Below, one piece after another: positions 33,511-42,583 of a DNA stretch of 64,000 nucleotides. The stretch covers positions 2,917,501 through 2,981,500 of the forward strand of contig NZ_CP132311.1 of the NCBI RefSeq assembly GCF_030733845.1, in the 5' to 3' direction. Each line of letters begins with the position of its first letter. Positions within the stretch are counted from its first letter, which is position 1. The notes under the pieces were generated by a model that had not been told where the DNA came from, searched no databases, and saw nothing but the letters and a program-made list of their open reading frames with translations. Position numbers and translations under genes: made by a program. This stretch comes from Shinella zoogloeoides (GTDB lineage Bacteria; Pseudomonadota; Alphaproteobacteria; Rhizobiales; Rhizobiaceae).

Positions 33511-35625
33511 TCACCCCGTGATCTTGGAGAAGTCCGCGACCGTGCCGGTTGCCGAGCGGATGGCGGACAGGAGGGCAAGGCGGTTGGCGCGGATGGCGGG
33601 GTCGTCGTCGTTGACGAGCACGTCGGTGAAGAACTGGTCGACGGGCGCGCGGAGCGTGGACAGCGCTTCCATGGCCGAGCGGAAATCTTCCTTCGCAACC
33701 GCGGCGGCGGCGTCCTTCGTGGCGGTTTCCACGGCGGCGTGGAGCGCCTTTTCGGCGTCGAGCTTCAAGAGTTCGGCCGAGACCGCACCTTCGACGACGG
33801 TGCCCTTCTTCTCCTCGGCGGCGAGAAGCTGCGTCGCGCGCTTGGTGCCGGCGAGCAGGTTCTGCCCTTCCTCGGAGGTGATGAAGGCCGTCAACGCCTC
33901 GACGCGGCGGGCGACCATCAGGAGATCGTCGGCCTCCGGCGTCAGGACGGCGTCGATGAGGTCGTGGCGCGCGCCCATGTCGCGAAGGTAGACCTTCAGG
34001 CGATCGTGGAAGAAGGCGAGGAGATCCGCATCCCTCACGACGGACAGAAGCGGCAGGCGGATATTCTTTTCGAGCAGCATGCGAATGACGCCGAGGGCGG
34101 CGCGGCGCAGCGCATAGGGGTCCTTCGAGCCGGTCGGCTTCTCGTCGATGGCCCAGAAGCCGATCAGCGTGTCGAGCTTGTCGGCAAGCGCCACGGTGAG
34201 GCCGACCTTGTCGGCCGGCACGCGGTCGGAGGGGCCGTGTGGCTTCCAATGGTCCTCGATGGCCTCGGAAACGGCGGCGTCCTCGCCCTGCAGAACCGCG
34301 TATTTGCGACCCATGATGCCCTGGAGCTCCGGGAATTCGCCGACGGCTTCCGTGCGCAGGTCCGCCTTCGCGAGCACGACGGCACGGTCGACCAGCGTGG
34401 GATCTGCGCCCGTAACCTTTGCCAGCTCGGCGGCGAGCGTGCGGATGCGCGCGACGCGCTCGCCCTGCGTGCCGAGCTTGGCATGGAAGGTGACGTTCAG
34501 CGCGTCGAGCTTGGCCATGCGCTGGTCGAGCGGCTTTGCGAGGTCGAGGCCGAACTTTTCGGCCGAGGCCTTCAGCGTGTCGAGGTCCGGCAGGTCGCCC
34601 TGATCGCGCAGCCAGAAATGCTTGGCGTCCGAAAGGCGCGCACGCACGACCTTGCCGTTGCCGTGTACGATCTCCCTGCCGCCATCCTTCGCCTCGATGT
34701 TGGAGATGAGGATGAAGTGGTTGGAGAGCGTATCAGCGCCCGGCTTGCGGGTGACGAAACACTTCTGGTTCGTCTTGATGGTGAGGCGGATGATCTCCGA
34801 GGGGATCGAGAGGAAGTCCTCGTCGAACGTGCCCATCAGGACCTGCGGCCATTCGACGAGACCCGAGACCTCTTCGAGAAGGCCTTCGTCCTCGACCAGT
34901 TCCAGGCCGTTGGCGAAGGCGATGTTGTTGGCATCCGTGGCGATGATCTGCTTGCGGCGCTCGGCATCGAGCACGACCTTCGCCTTTTCCAGATTGGCGA
35001 CGTAATCCTCGAAGCGGCGCACGGTGATCGCCTCGGGCGCATGGAAGCGGTGGCCGTAGGTGACGTTGCCGGCGACCAGCCCGTCGATCTCGAAGGGCAC
35101 GACGCGGGTCTCTTCCGTCTCCGAGCCGAAGGTGCAGACGATGGACTGCAGCGGGCGCACCCAGCGCATCGCGCCGGGCCGGGCGGAGGCGGCGCCCCAG
35201 CGCATCGACTTCGGCCAGGGGAAATTGCGGATGATGCCCGGCATGACGTCGGCGATGATCTCGTCGGCGGGACGGCCCGGCTTGACGATATGGGCGACGT
35301 AGAAGTCACCCTTCTTCGGGTCCGAGTGGACGTGGGCATCGGCGACCGAAGCCAGGCCGGCCTTGCGCAGGAAGCCCTGGATCGCCTGCTCGGGCGCCGA
35401 GGTCGTCGGCCCCTTGATATCCTCGCGCACGTCGCTCGAGCGGGCATTGAGGCCGCGAATGTCCAGCGTCAGGCGGCGCGGCGTCCAGTATTCGCGCGCG
35501 CCCTCATAGGTGAGGCCGGCCTCAACCAGGGCATCGGTGACGAGCTTCTTGAGGTCGCCGGCCGCCTTGCGCTGCATGCGGGCGGGAATTTCCTCGGAGC
35601 GGAGTTCAAGCAGAAGATCGGGCAT
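33511..35625 (-). CDS. glyS: glycyl-tRNA synthetase beta subunit
   Basis: The 704-residue protein is the beta subunit of the heterotetrameric bacterial GlyRS, which binds the tRNA and is needed for charging. It opens with [18 protein letters not shown], the diagnostic N-terminus, contains the HD-like region [20 protein letters not shown] (about 325-344) and ends in the anticodon-binding domain ([20 protein letters not shown]). The start at 35625 follows GAGGA by 9 bases; the open frame begins 14 codons earlier without support. The alpha subunit gene glyQ is not next to it and not in this window. A membrane-anchored unknown gene precedes it by 139 bases. Confidence 0.95.
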   Translation of the reverse strand: MPDLLLELRSEEIPARMQRKAAGDLKKLVTDALVEAGLTYEGAREYWTPRRLTLDIRGLNARSSDVREDIKGPTTSAPEQAIQGFLRKAGLASVADAHVHSDPKKGDFYVAHIVKPGRPADEIIADVMPGIIRNFPWPKSMRWGAASARPGAMRWVRPLQSIVCTFGSETEETRVVPFEIDGLVAGNVTYGHRFHAPEAITVRRFEDYVANLEKAKVVLDAERRKQIIATDANNIAFANGLELVEDEGLLEEVSGLVEWPQVLMGTFDEDFLSIPSEIIRLTIKTNQKCFVTRKPGADTLSNHFILISNIEAKDGGREIVHGNGKVVRARLSDAKHFWLRDQGDLPDLDTLKASAEKFGLDLAKPLDQRMAKLDALNVTFHAKLGTQGERVARIRTLAAELAKVTGADPTLVDRAVVLAKADLRTEAVGEFPELQGIMGRKYAVLQGEDAAVSEAIEDHWKPHGPSDRVPADKVGLTVALADKLDTLIGFWAIDEKPTGSKDPYALRRAALGVIRMLLEKNIRLPLLSVVRDADLLAFFHDRLKVYLRDMGARHDLIDAVLTPEADDLLMVARRVEALTAFITSEEGQNLLAGTKRATQLLAAEEKKGTVVEGAVSAELLKLDAEKALHAAVETATKDAAAAVAKEDFRSAMEALSTLRAPVDQFFTDVLVNDDDPAIRANRLALLSAIRSATGTVADFSKITG

Positions 35626-35764
35626 GTCAACTTTCCTCACCCTCGCCGCAGCGGAGAGGGTCGGCACGCCGTGCCGGTACGGGGTGGAGATCGTGTGCCT
35701 CTGCTAGCAAAGTTGGGTGGGGCTGTACAACGGCAAATATGCCGCCGGAGCGACGGAAAAGCCG

Positions 35765-36466
35765 TCAGTGCCCGGCGGCAGCGACCTCGTGGGAGCCATC
35801 TTGCGCGCTGGCATGCTCGCTCTCGGCCTTGGTCTCGGCGGCGTGGCCGCCCTCGTCCTTCGCCTCGCCGTGGCCGGCCTTTGCCGTCTCGGTCTCTTCG
35901 GCGTTCGGATCGATGCAATCCTCCCGCTCCTTCATCGCCGTCACGATGGTCTTGATCTCGTCGAGCGAGAGTTCCTTGCGCTCGCCGTAGAATTCGCCGT
36001 TCTGGGCCGGCGTGCCGGCCGTGTAGCGGGCGACGAAGGGCGCCGCCATGCCGGGAATGGCCGATGGATCGCGCGCGAAGAGCACTTCCGCGCCGATGGC
36101 GCGGCCACGCATGTCGGCGCGGTTCACGGGACCGGCGGTATCGAGCAGGATCACCTGGTAGAGATCCGCCTCTTCAGCGTTGGAAACGGCGCCGGCGACG
36201 CGCAGCGCGGTCTTGATGCGCACCTCGCCGTCCTTGGCTTCCGAGCGGACGTATTTGCGTAGCCAGTGCTGGCCGTTGCGGTCGAGGCGGACCGTCGTGA
36301 CCGTGGTGCAGGCGGCGCCGGAGACCTCTTCCGCCGGGGGGCCGAGCAGCACGTCGCGCCCGACGAAGATCGCCGCCGCTCCCGAGGCACCCGTCAGCAC
36401 GGTGACACCGGCAAGGATGATCAGAAGCTTCCGGGACAGGCGGAACGAGGTCGGAAGGAGCTTCAC
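35765..36466 (-). CDS. membrane-anchored hypothetical protein upstream of glyS
   Basis: The 233-residue protein has a basic N-terminus, one hydrophobic anchor or uncleaved signal (LLIILAGVTVLTGASGAAAIFVG split at about residues 14-36), a periplasmic domain with WLRKYVRSEAKDGEVRIKT, and a low-complexity tail rich in Glu, Ala and His (AKAGHGEAKDEGGHAAETKA). The histidine/acid tail could bind metal, and the neighbouring locus is a metal transporter, but that is only suggestive. No family is recognised. It is transcribed toward glyS and away from sitABCD. Confidence 0.7.
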   Translation of the reverse strand: MKLLPTSFRLSRKLLIILAGVTVLTGASGAAAIFVGRDVLLGPPAEEVSGAACTTVTTVRLDRNGQHWLRKYVRSEAKDGEVRIKTALRVAGAVSNAEEADLYQVILLDTAGPVNRADMRGRAIGAEVLFARDPSAIPGMAAPFVARYTAGTPAQNGEFYGERKELSLDEIKTIVTAMKEREDCIDPNAEETETAKAGHGEAKDEGGHAAETKAESEHASAQDGSHEVAAAGH

Positions 36467-36590
36467 GGGCGACGAACTTCTCTTTGAACGCAGAACACGG
36501 GAACGCGCCGAGAGCGCGCGAACTTTGCCGCACTCTACCTGGCGGGCGTTTCGGAAGTTTTAAACCGCGCCGTCCGATTTCGGGACGTTT

Positions 36591-36607
36591 TTGCGAATGA
36601 TTTGCAA
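36591..36607. promoter_or_regulatory. Mur/Fur-type box 1 upstream of sitA
   Basis: TTGCGAATGATTTGCAA is a 17-bp near-palindrome lying just upstream of the sitA -35. It differs at one position from the reverse complement of box 2. The position and the TTGC...GCAA ends fit the manganese-responsive sequences known before rhizobial sitA genes. Confidence 0.75.
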
Positions 36608-36612
36608 TTGCG

Positions 36613-36640
36613 TTGACAGACGGAGAAACGACCCTATAGT
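36613..36640 (+). promoter_or_regulatory. sigma-70 type promoter of sitABCD
   Basis: TTGACA (36613-36618), a 16-base spacer and TATAGT (36635-36640) form one of the best promoters in the window. It lies exactly between the two Mur/Fur-type boxes and 40 bases before the sitA start codon. Confidence 0.8.
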
Positions 36641-36643
36641 TTA

Positions 36644-36660
36644 TTGCAACTCATTCGCAA
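36644..36660. promoter_or_regulatory. Mur/Fur-type box 2 at the sitA transcription start
   Basis: TTGCAACTCATTCGCAA covers the predicted +1 region. Its reverse complement differs from box 1 at a single base. Binding at both sites would block the promoter when metal is sufficient. Confidence 0.75.
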
Positions 36661-36679
36661 AAGCAGATCAGGAAACCCG

Positions 36680-37570
36680 ATGCTCCGACGTTCCTTCCAT
36701 GCCCTTCTCGCAAGCCTGCCGCTCCTCATCGCCGCTCCCGCCCTCGCGCAGGAAAAGCCCAAGGTGGTGACGACCTTCACGATCATCGCCGACATTGCCG
36801 CGAACGTGGCGGGCGATGCCGCCACCGTCGAATCCATCACCAAGCCGGGCGCGGAAATCCACAACTACCAGCCGACGCCGCGCGACATCCTGAAGGCGCA
36901 GGACGCCAAGCTCGTGCTGTGGAACGGCCTCAACCTCGAACTCTGGTTCCAGAAATTCCTCGCCAATCTCGGCGAGGTGCCTGAGGTCACGGTCTCCGAG
37001 GGCATCGAGCCGATGAGCATCGTGGAAGGTCCCTACGAGGGCAAGCCGAACCCGCATGCCTGGATGTCGCCGGAAAATGCGCTGATCTATGTCGAGAACA
37101 TCCGCAAGGCGCTTAGCGCGCTCGACCCGGCCAATGCCGCGACCTACGACGCCAACGCCAAGGCCTATGGCGAGAAGATCAAGGCGCTCGGGGAAGAGAT
37201 GAAGGCGAAGATCGGCGCGCTGCCGGAGGAAAAGCGCTGGCTCGTCACCAGCGAAGGCGCCTTCAGCTACCTCGCCCGCGATTTCGGCCTGAAGGAACTG
37301 TTCCTCTGGCCGATCAATGCCGACCAGCAGGGCACGCCCAAGCAGGTCAAGGCCGTGATCGACGCGGTGCGCGAACACAACATCCATGTCGTCTTCAGCG
37401 AGAGCACTGTCTCCGCCGACCCGGCAAAGCAGGTCGCCGCCGAAACCGGCGCCGCCTATGGCGGGGTGCTCTATGTCGACTCGCTGAGTGAGGCGGACGG
37501 CCCGGTGCCGACCTATCTCGACCTCCTGCGCGTGACCTCCGAGACCATCGTGAAAGGTCTTTCGCAATGA
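36680..37570 (+). CDS. sitA: manganese/iron ABC transporter substrate-binding protein
   Basis: Periplasmic metal-binding lipocalin-independent cluster A-I receptor of 296 residues with a signal peptide ([15 protein letters not shown], mature from QEKPK). The four expected metal ligands are His61, His126, Glu192 and Asp267 ([39 protein letters not shown]). The His-His-Glu-Asp set favours Mn(II)/Fe(II) over zinc, since zinc receptors usually replace Glu with a third His and carry a His-rich loop that is absent here. AGGAAA precedes the ATG at 36680. It is the first gene of a tightly overlapping four-gene operon under two Mur/Fur-type boxes. Confidence 0.93.
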   Translation: MLRRSFHALLASLPLLIAAPALAQEKPKVVTTFTIIADIAANVAGDAATVESITKPGAEIHNYQPTPRDILKAQDAKLVLWNGLNLELWFQKFLANLGEVPEVTVSEGIEPMSIVEGPYEGKPNPHAWMSPENALIYVENIRKALSALDPANAATYDANAKAYGEKIKALGEEMKAKIGALPEEKRWLVTSEGAFSYLARDFGLKELFLWPINADQQGTPKQVKAVIDAVREHNIHVVFSESTVSADPAKQVAAETGAAYGGVLYVDSLSEADGPVPTYLDLLRVTSETIVKGLSQ

Positions 37571-38436
37571 TGATGGGCAGCAAGCCGAAGAAGGTCGAAG
37601 GCATCGTCGCGCAGGACGTGACCGTTACCTATCGCAACGGCCTCACGGCGCTCAGCCATGCCAGCTTCTCCGTGCCGAAGGGCACGATCACCGCGCTCGT
37701 CGGCGTCAACGGGGCGGGCAAGTCCACGCTCTTCAAGGCGATCATGGGCTTCGTGCCGGTCGCCGCCGGCACGGTGACGATCCTCGGCCTTTCCGTGCGC
37801 GAGGCGCTGAGGAAGAACCTCGTCGCCTATGTGCCGCAGGCCGAGGAAGTCGACTGGACCTTTCCGGTGCTCGTCGAGGACGTGGTGATGATGGGCCGCT
37901 ACGGCCACATGAACTGGCTGCGCATTCCCACGAAACACGACCATGAGATGGTCGACAAGGCGCTGTCGCGCGTCAACATGGCCTCCTTCCGCAAGCGCCA
38001 GATCGGCGAACTCTCCGGCGGGCAGCGAAAGCGCGTCTTCCTCGCCCGGGCGCTGGCGCAGGAAGGCCAGGTGATCCTTCTCGACGAACCCTTCACCGGC
38101 GTCGACGTCAACACCGAGGAACAGATCATCGAGCTGCTCGGCAAGCTGCGCGACGAAGGCCGCGTCATGCTGGTCTCCACCCACAATCTCGGCAGCGTGC
38201 CCGACTTCTGCGACCGCACCGTCTTCGTAAAGGGCACGGTGATCGCCTCCGGCCCGACGAAGGAGACCTTCACCGAGGCCAATCTGGAGCGCGCCTTCGG
38301 CGGCGTGCTGCGCCATTTCATCCTCGGCGGGCACGACCTGCACGACGACGAGGACAAGCGCACCGTCAAGGTCATCACCGACGACGAACGCCCCTTCGTC
38401 ATCTATGGCGAGCGCGATCCGGAGAAGACGCCGTGA
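37567..38436 (+). CDS. sitB: manganese/iron ABC transporter ATP-binding protein
   Basis: The 289-residue ATPase has Walker [10 protein letters not shown] (about residues 45-53), the signature [16 protein letters not shown] and Walker [13 protein letters not shown], as in the metal (SitB/MntB/ZnuC) branch of ABC proteins. It energises uptake by the SitC/SitD permeases. The start codon overlaps the sitA stop (ATGA), and its own last bases overlap the sitC start. An acidic extension after the core ([20 protein letters not shown]) is unusual but common in rhizobial SitB. Confidence 0.94.
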   Translation: MMMGSKPKKVEGIVAQDVTVTYRNGLTALSHASFSVPKGTITALVGVNGAGKSTLFKAIMGFVPVAAGTVTILGLSVREALRKNLVAYVPQAEEVDWTFPVLVEDVVMMGRYGHMNWLRIPTKHDHEMVDKALSRVNMASFRKRQIGELSGGQRKRVFLARALAQEGQVILLDEPFTGVDVNTEEQIIELLGKLRDEGRVMLVSTHNLGSVPDFCDRTVFVKGTVIASGPTKETFTEANLERAFGGVLRHFILGGHDLHDDEDKRTVKVITDDERPFVIYGERDPEKTP

Positions 38437-39302
38437 TCGAAACGCTTCTCGAACCCTTCACCTACGGCTACATGGTCAACGCCATGTGGGTGAGCGCGCT
38501 GGTCGGCTGCATCTGCGGCTTCCTCTCCGCCTATCTCATGCTAAAGGGCTGGTCGCTGATCGGCGACGCGCTGTCCCACTCCATCGTGCCGGGTGTCGCC
38601 GGCGCCTACATGCTGGGCCTGCCCTTTGCCGTCGGCGCCTTCCTGTCCGGCGGGCTCGCCGCCGCCGCCATGCTCTTCCTCAACCGCAAGACGAAGCTCA
38701 AGGAAGACGCGATCATCGGCATGATCTTCTCCTCCTTCTTCGGCCTCGGCCTCTTCATGGTGTCGCTGTCGCCGACGCCGGTGAACATCCAGACCATCGT
38801 GCTCGGCAATATCCTCGCCGTCACGCCCGAGGATACGCTCCAGCTTGCCATCATCGGCGCCGTCACGCTTCTCATCCTGCTCGTCAAGTGGAAGGACCTG
38901 ATGGTCACCTTCTTCGACGAGAGCCATGCGCGTTCCATCGGCCTCAACCCGACCGGCCTGAAGATCCTGTTCTTCACGCTGCTCAGCGCCTCGACGGTCG
39001 CGGCCATGCAGACGGTGGGCGCCTTCCTCGTCATCGCCATGGTGGTGACGCCCGGCGCGACCGCCTACCTCCTCACCGACCGTTTCCAGCGCCTCATCGT
39101 CATCGCCGCCGCGCTCGGCGCCGGCACCAGCCTCGTCGGCGCCTATGCCTCCTACTTCCTCGACGGCGCGACGGGCGGCATCATCGTCGTGCTGCAGACG
39201 GCGATCTTCCTTCTCGCCTTCCTCTTCGCGCCGAAACACGGCCTCATCGCCGCCCGCCGCCGCAGCCGGCTGGCACTCGTCACGGAAGGCCGCCAACCAT
39301 GA
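38433..39302 (+). CDS. sitC: manganese/iron ABC transporter permease
   Basis: The 289-residue integral membrane protein has about eight to nine hydrophobic helices in the ABC-3 metal permease fold. The opening [20 protein letters not shown] (about 36-55) is the family's conserved block. It starts with GTG overlapping the sitB stop by 4 bases, and its stop overlaps the sitD ATG. It forms the membrane channel with SitD. Confidence 0.93.
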   Translation: MIETLLEPFTYGYMVNAMWVSALVGCICGFLSAYLMLKGWSLIGDALSHSIVPGVAGAYMLGLPFAVGAFLSGGLAAAAMLFLNRKTKLKEDAIIGMIFSSFFGLGLFMVSLSPTPVNIQTIVLGNILAVTPEDTLQLAIIGAVTLLILLVKWKDLMVTFFDESHARSIGLNPTGLKILFFTLLSASTVAAMQTVGAFLVIAMVVTPGATAYLLTDRFQRLIVIAAALGAGTSLVGAYASYFLDGATGGIIVVLQTAIFLLAFLFAPKHGLIAARRRSRLALVTEGRQP

Positions 39303-40153
39303 ACGAGACGCTTGAACTCGCCCTCCTGCCCTTCCAGCTCGCCTTCATGCAGAACGCTTTCCTGGTGACACTGATGATCGCGGTGCCGATGGCGCTGCTG
39401 TCCTGCTATCTCGTGCTCAAGGGCTGGTCGCTGATGGGCGACGCGGTCTCGCACGCCGTGCTGCCGGGCGTCGTCATCGCCTATGTCGTCGGTCTGCCCT
39501 TCGCGGCGGGCGCCTTCGTCGCCGGCCTGTTCTGCGCGCTTGCCGCCGGCTATCTCAAGGACAACAGCCGGGTGAAGGAGGACACGATCCTCGGCATCGT
39601 CTTTTCCGGCATGTTCGCCCTCGGCCTCGTGCTCTACGTGAAGATCCAGCCGGACATCCACCTCGACCACATCCTGTTCGGCGACATGCTCGGCATCGCC
39701 GTCTCCGATCTCGTGGAAACGGCGGCGATCGCCAGCGCGTCGACCGCCTTCATCCTCTTCTTCCGCAAGGACCTTTTGGTGCATGCCTTCGACCGGCAGC
39801 ACGCCTCGGCCATCGGCCTGCCGGTGAAGCTGCTGCACTATGGCCTGCTCACCGTGCTTTCGCTCGTCGTGGTCGGCGCCCTGAAGGCGGTCGGCATCAT
39901 CCTGGCCATCGCCATGCTGGTGGCCCCGGGCGCCATCGCCGCCCTGCTCACCCGGCGCTTCCCGAGCATGCTGATGGTCGCCGTCGCCGTCGCCGTCGGG
40001 GCCACCTTCCTCGGCATCTGGCTGAGCTTCATGCTCGACAGCGCGCCCGCGCCCACCATCGTGCTCCTGATGACCATCGTCTTCGTGTTCGCCTTCCTGC
40101 GCCAGGTGCTGGCGAGCCGCAGGCCGGCGATCGATGCCCGCAGGGAGGCCTGA
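39299..40153 (+). CDS. sitD: manganese/iron ABC transporter permease
   Basis: The 284-residue permease is a paralogue of SitC with the same conserved block, LKGWSLMGDAVSHAVLPGVV (about 40-59), and similar helix count. Two different permeases rather than a homodimer separate Sit-type systems from MntABC. The start ATG overlaps the sitC TGA. The C-terminal tail is basic (LASRRPAIDARREA). No terminator was found in the 120 bases after it. Confidence 0.93.
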   Translation: MNETLELALLPFQLAFMQNAFLVTLMIAVPMALLSCYLVLKGWSLMGDAVSHAVLPGVVIAYVVGLPFAAGAFVAGLFCALAAGYLKDNSRVKEDTILGIVFSGMFALGLVLYVKIQPDIHLDHILFGDMLGIAVSDLVETAAIASASTAFILFFRKDLLVHAFDRQHASAIGLPVKLLHYGLLTVLSLVVVGALKAVGIILAIAMLVAPGAIAALLTRRFPSMLMVAVAVAVGATFLGIWLSFMLDSAPAPTIVLLMTIVFVFAFLRQVLASRRPAIDARREA

Positions 40154-40273
40154 TCCGGCGCGGCTTTCACTCTGTCGACAGCCATCCGGTTTCCGTCTAT
40201 CGTCCGGCGCAAATGGCCGGCCGTGCTTCGCGGGCGGCGGACTGCAACGAAAACAGAGCGGCAACGGGACGGC

Positions 40274-41509
40274 ATGGCGCATATCGGTATCGTCGGCGGT
40301 GGCCTCATGGGCTGCGCCACAGCGCTCAATCTCATGGAACAGGGCCACAGCGTCACCATCCTCGAACGGGATGCCGGCGGCCTGCCGGCCTCGGTCGGCA
40401 ATGCCGGCATCCTCGCCGTGCCGGAAATCGATCCGCTCGCCCGGCCGGACATGCTGCTCTCCGTGCCGAAATGGCTGCTAGATCCGCTCGGGCCCCTCAC
40501 CGTGCGCTGGCAGGACCTGCCGGCGCTGACGCCCTGGCTCCTGAAATTCCTGCTCTCCGCCCGCGCCGGCAAGGCGGCGGAAAGCCGCGCGGCCATGCTC
40601 TATCTCATGAAGACCGCCGAGGCCGACCATATCCGCCTCGGCACCTTCGCCGGCATTTCCGGCCATATCCGCGACACCGGCGCCCTGACGGTGTTCGACA
40701 GCCTTTCGGCGCGCGACAAGGCATTCGCCCATGAAGCGGAAAACGCCAGGCTGGTCGGCTGCAATGCCGAGAAGCTGGATGTCGAGGAAGCCCGCCGCCG
40801 CGTGCCGGCGCTGCAAGGCGCCTTTGCCGGCGCCACCTTCAACGACGGCTACAAGACCTTCGAATATCCGCTGACCTTCCTGCGCCGGCTGCAGGCGGCC
40901 TTGCGTGAGCGCGCGACGCTGCTCGACGCCACCGTCTCCTCGGTGCGGCAGACCCAGGACGGCGTGGTCGTGCGCACGGAGGGCGGCCGGGAATTCACCT
41001 TCGACAGGCTGGCGATAACGGCCGGCGTCTGGTCGCGCCGCTTCGTCGCCGATCTCGGCCTGAAGGTGCTGCTGGAGACCGAGCGCGGCTACAACACGAC
41101 CTTCATGAACCCCTCGACCACGCTGGAAATGCCGGTGTTCTTCTCCGAGCACGGCTTCGTCGCGACGCCCTTCGAAAACGCCCTGCGCATCGGCGGCGCG
41201 GTCGAGCTCGCCTCGCCGGAAGCGCCGGCCAACTACAAGCGCGCCGCCGCCATGCGCCGGAAGATGCGCCGCTACGTGCCCGACCTTCAGGAAGAAGGCG
41301 GCACGGAATGGATGGGCCGACGCCCATCGACGCCCGACACGCTGCCGGTCATCAGCCTGCATCCGCAGGACCCGCGCATCGCCTTTGCCTTCGGCCACGG
41401 CCATCTCGGCCTGACGCTGTCGGCGACGACCGGCCGCCACGTCGCCCGGCTGCTTTCCGGCGAAGGCGAGAGCGCGCTCGCCCCCTTCTCCATCGCCCGC
41501 TTCCAGTAA
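40274..41509 (+). CDS. FAD-dependent oxidoreductase, DAO/DadA-like
   Basis: The 411-residue protein begins with a dinucleotide-binding fold (IGIVGGGLMGCATALNLMEQ) and continues as a D-amino-acid dehydrogenase-type (DAO) flavoenzyme; characteristic blocks are GNAGILAVPEIDPLARPDML (about 42-61), GVWSRRFVADLGLKV and WMGRRPSTPDTLPVIS near the C-terminus. This group deaminates D-amino acids or related amines, usually membrane-associated and feeding electrons to the respiratory chain. The ATG at 40274 follows a GGGACGG ribosome site. The nucleoside hydrolase gene 60 bases downstream may be co-transcribed but gives no clear metabolic link. The substrate is unknown. Confidence 0.85.
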   Translation: MAHIGIVGGGLMGCATALNLMEQGHSVTILERDAGGLPASVGNAGILAVPEIDPLARPDMLLSVPKWLLDPLGPLTVRWQDLPALTPWLLKFLLSARAGKAAESRAAMLYLMKTAEADHIRLGTFAGISGHIRDTGALTVFDSLSARDKAFAHEAENARLVGCNAEKLDVEEARRRVPALQGAFAGATFNDGYKTFEYPLTFLRRLQAALRERATLLDATVSSVRQTQDGVVVRTEGGREFTFDRLAITAGVWSRRFVADLGLKVLLETERGYNTTFMNPSTTLEMPVFFSEHGFVATPFENALRIGGAVELASPEAPANYKRAAAMRRKMRRYVPDLQEEGGTEWMGRRPSTPDTLPVISLHPQDPRIAFAFGHGHLGLTLSATTGRHVARLLSGEGESALAPFSIARFQ

Positions 41510-41569
41510 GCGCGCGATCTGCTGAACGACGACAAAAGCCCTATAAAAACAAAAAGAAAGTGACCAACC

Positions 41570-42520
41570 ATGCACAAGGTTATTTTTGACACGGATCCCG
41601 GCGTCGACGACGCCATGGCGCTGCTGTTCCTGCACAATCATCCCGAGATCGACCTGATCGGCATCACCACCGTCTTCGGCAATGCCTCCATCGAGACGAC
41701 GACGCGCAACGCGCTGTTCCTGAAGCGCGAATGGGGCATTGCCGCGCCGGTCGCGCGCGGCGAGGGCAAGACCTACAATCCGATGCGCAACCCGATCGAC
41801 TGGCCGGTGATGATCCACGGCCATGACGGGCTCGGCAATATCGACGTGCCCGAGGTAATCGACCTGCCGGTCGATCCGCGCCCGGCGCACCGCTTCATCA
41901 TCGAGACCGTCCGGGCCAATCCCGGCGAGGTGACGCTGATCGCCGTCGGCCGCATGTCGAACCTTGCCTATGCGCTGAAGGAGGACCCCGCGATCGCCGG
42001 CCTCGTCAAGCAGGTCATCATCATGGGCGGTGCCTTCGACGTGCCGGGCAACATCACCCCCGCCGCCGAGGCCAACATCCATGGCGACCCGGAGGCCGCC
42101 GACGTGGTGATGGGCGCGCCGTGGAAGGTGGTGGTCGTCGGCCTCGACGTGACGATGAAGACCGTCATGACGCGCAAGCGCCTCGCCGAACTGACCGCCG
42201 AGAACGGCAGGCACCTGACGCTGCTCTCCGACATCTCGCAGTTCTACATCGACTTCTACGGACAGCATGTGAAGGACGAGGGCATGGTGGTGCACGACAG
42301 CTGCGCCTGCGTCTATCTCGTCGCGCCCGAACTCTTCACCACCCGCAGCGGCGCGATCCGCGTCGTGGCCGGCGGCATCGCCGATGGCCAGACGATCCAG
42401 AAACCGGATGCCCGCAGCTTCCCGCCCGGCAACTGGGACGACCTGCCGAGCCAGCACGCCTGCATCGGCATCGATGCGCAGAAGGTGATGGCGCTGCTGG
42501 ACGAGACGCTGGTGCGCTGA
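41570..42520 (+). CDS. nucleoside hydrolase (IunH family)
   Basis: The 316-residue enzyme carries the calcium-binding signature FDTDPGVDDAMALLFLH (residues 6-22) of inosine-uridine-preferring nucleoside hydrolases, then VGRMSNLAYALKEDP, IIMGGAFDVPGNITPAAEAN (about 155-174) and a C-terminal VHDSCACVYLVAPELF with the active-site His-Asp pair. It would split N-ribosides into base and ribose in salvage. GAAAGTGACC rather than a strong ribosome site precedes the ATG. A strong terminator follows. Confidence 0.92.
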   Translation: MHKVIFDTDPGVDDAMALLFLHNHPEIDLIGITTVFGNASIETTTRNALFLKREWGIAAPVARGEGKTYNPMRNPIDWPVMIHGHDGLGNIDVPEVIDLPVDPRPAHRFIIETVRANPGEVTLIAVGRMSNLAYALKEDPAIAGLVKQVIIMGGAFDVPGNITPAAEANIHGDPEAADVVMGAPWKVVVVGLDVTMKTVMTRKRLAELTAENGRHLTLLSDISQFYIDFYGQHVKDEGMVVHDSCACVYLVAPELFTTRSGAIRVVAGGIADGQTIQKPDARSFPPGNWDDLPSQHACIGIDAQKVMALLDETLVR

Positions 42521-42551
42521 AGCCGTTCCGCCAAAGCCGTGAAAATCCTGT

Positions 42552-42583
42552 CGCCGGCCGGTGCCCTTACCGGCCGGCGTTTT
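42552..42583 (+). terminator. Rho-independent terminator after the nucleoside hydrolase gene
   Basis: An 11-bp stem, CGCCGGCCGGT/ACCGGCCGGCG, encloses GCCCTT and is followed by TTTT at 42580-42583. The 3' arm overlaps the last codons of the convergent minus-strand gene (stop at 42567-42569). Confidence 0.9.

Noticed and set aside
38405..40153. A 582-codon frame apparently fusing extra sequence to SitD
   Set aside because: The 5' part is an off-frame reading of sitC; SitD begins at 39299 with an ATGA overlap and normal length.
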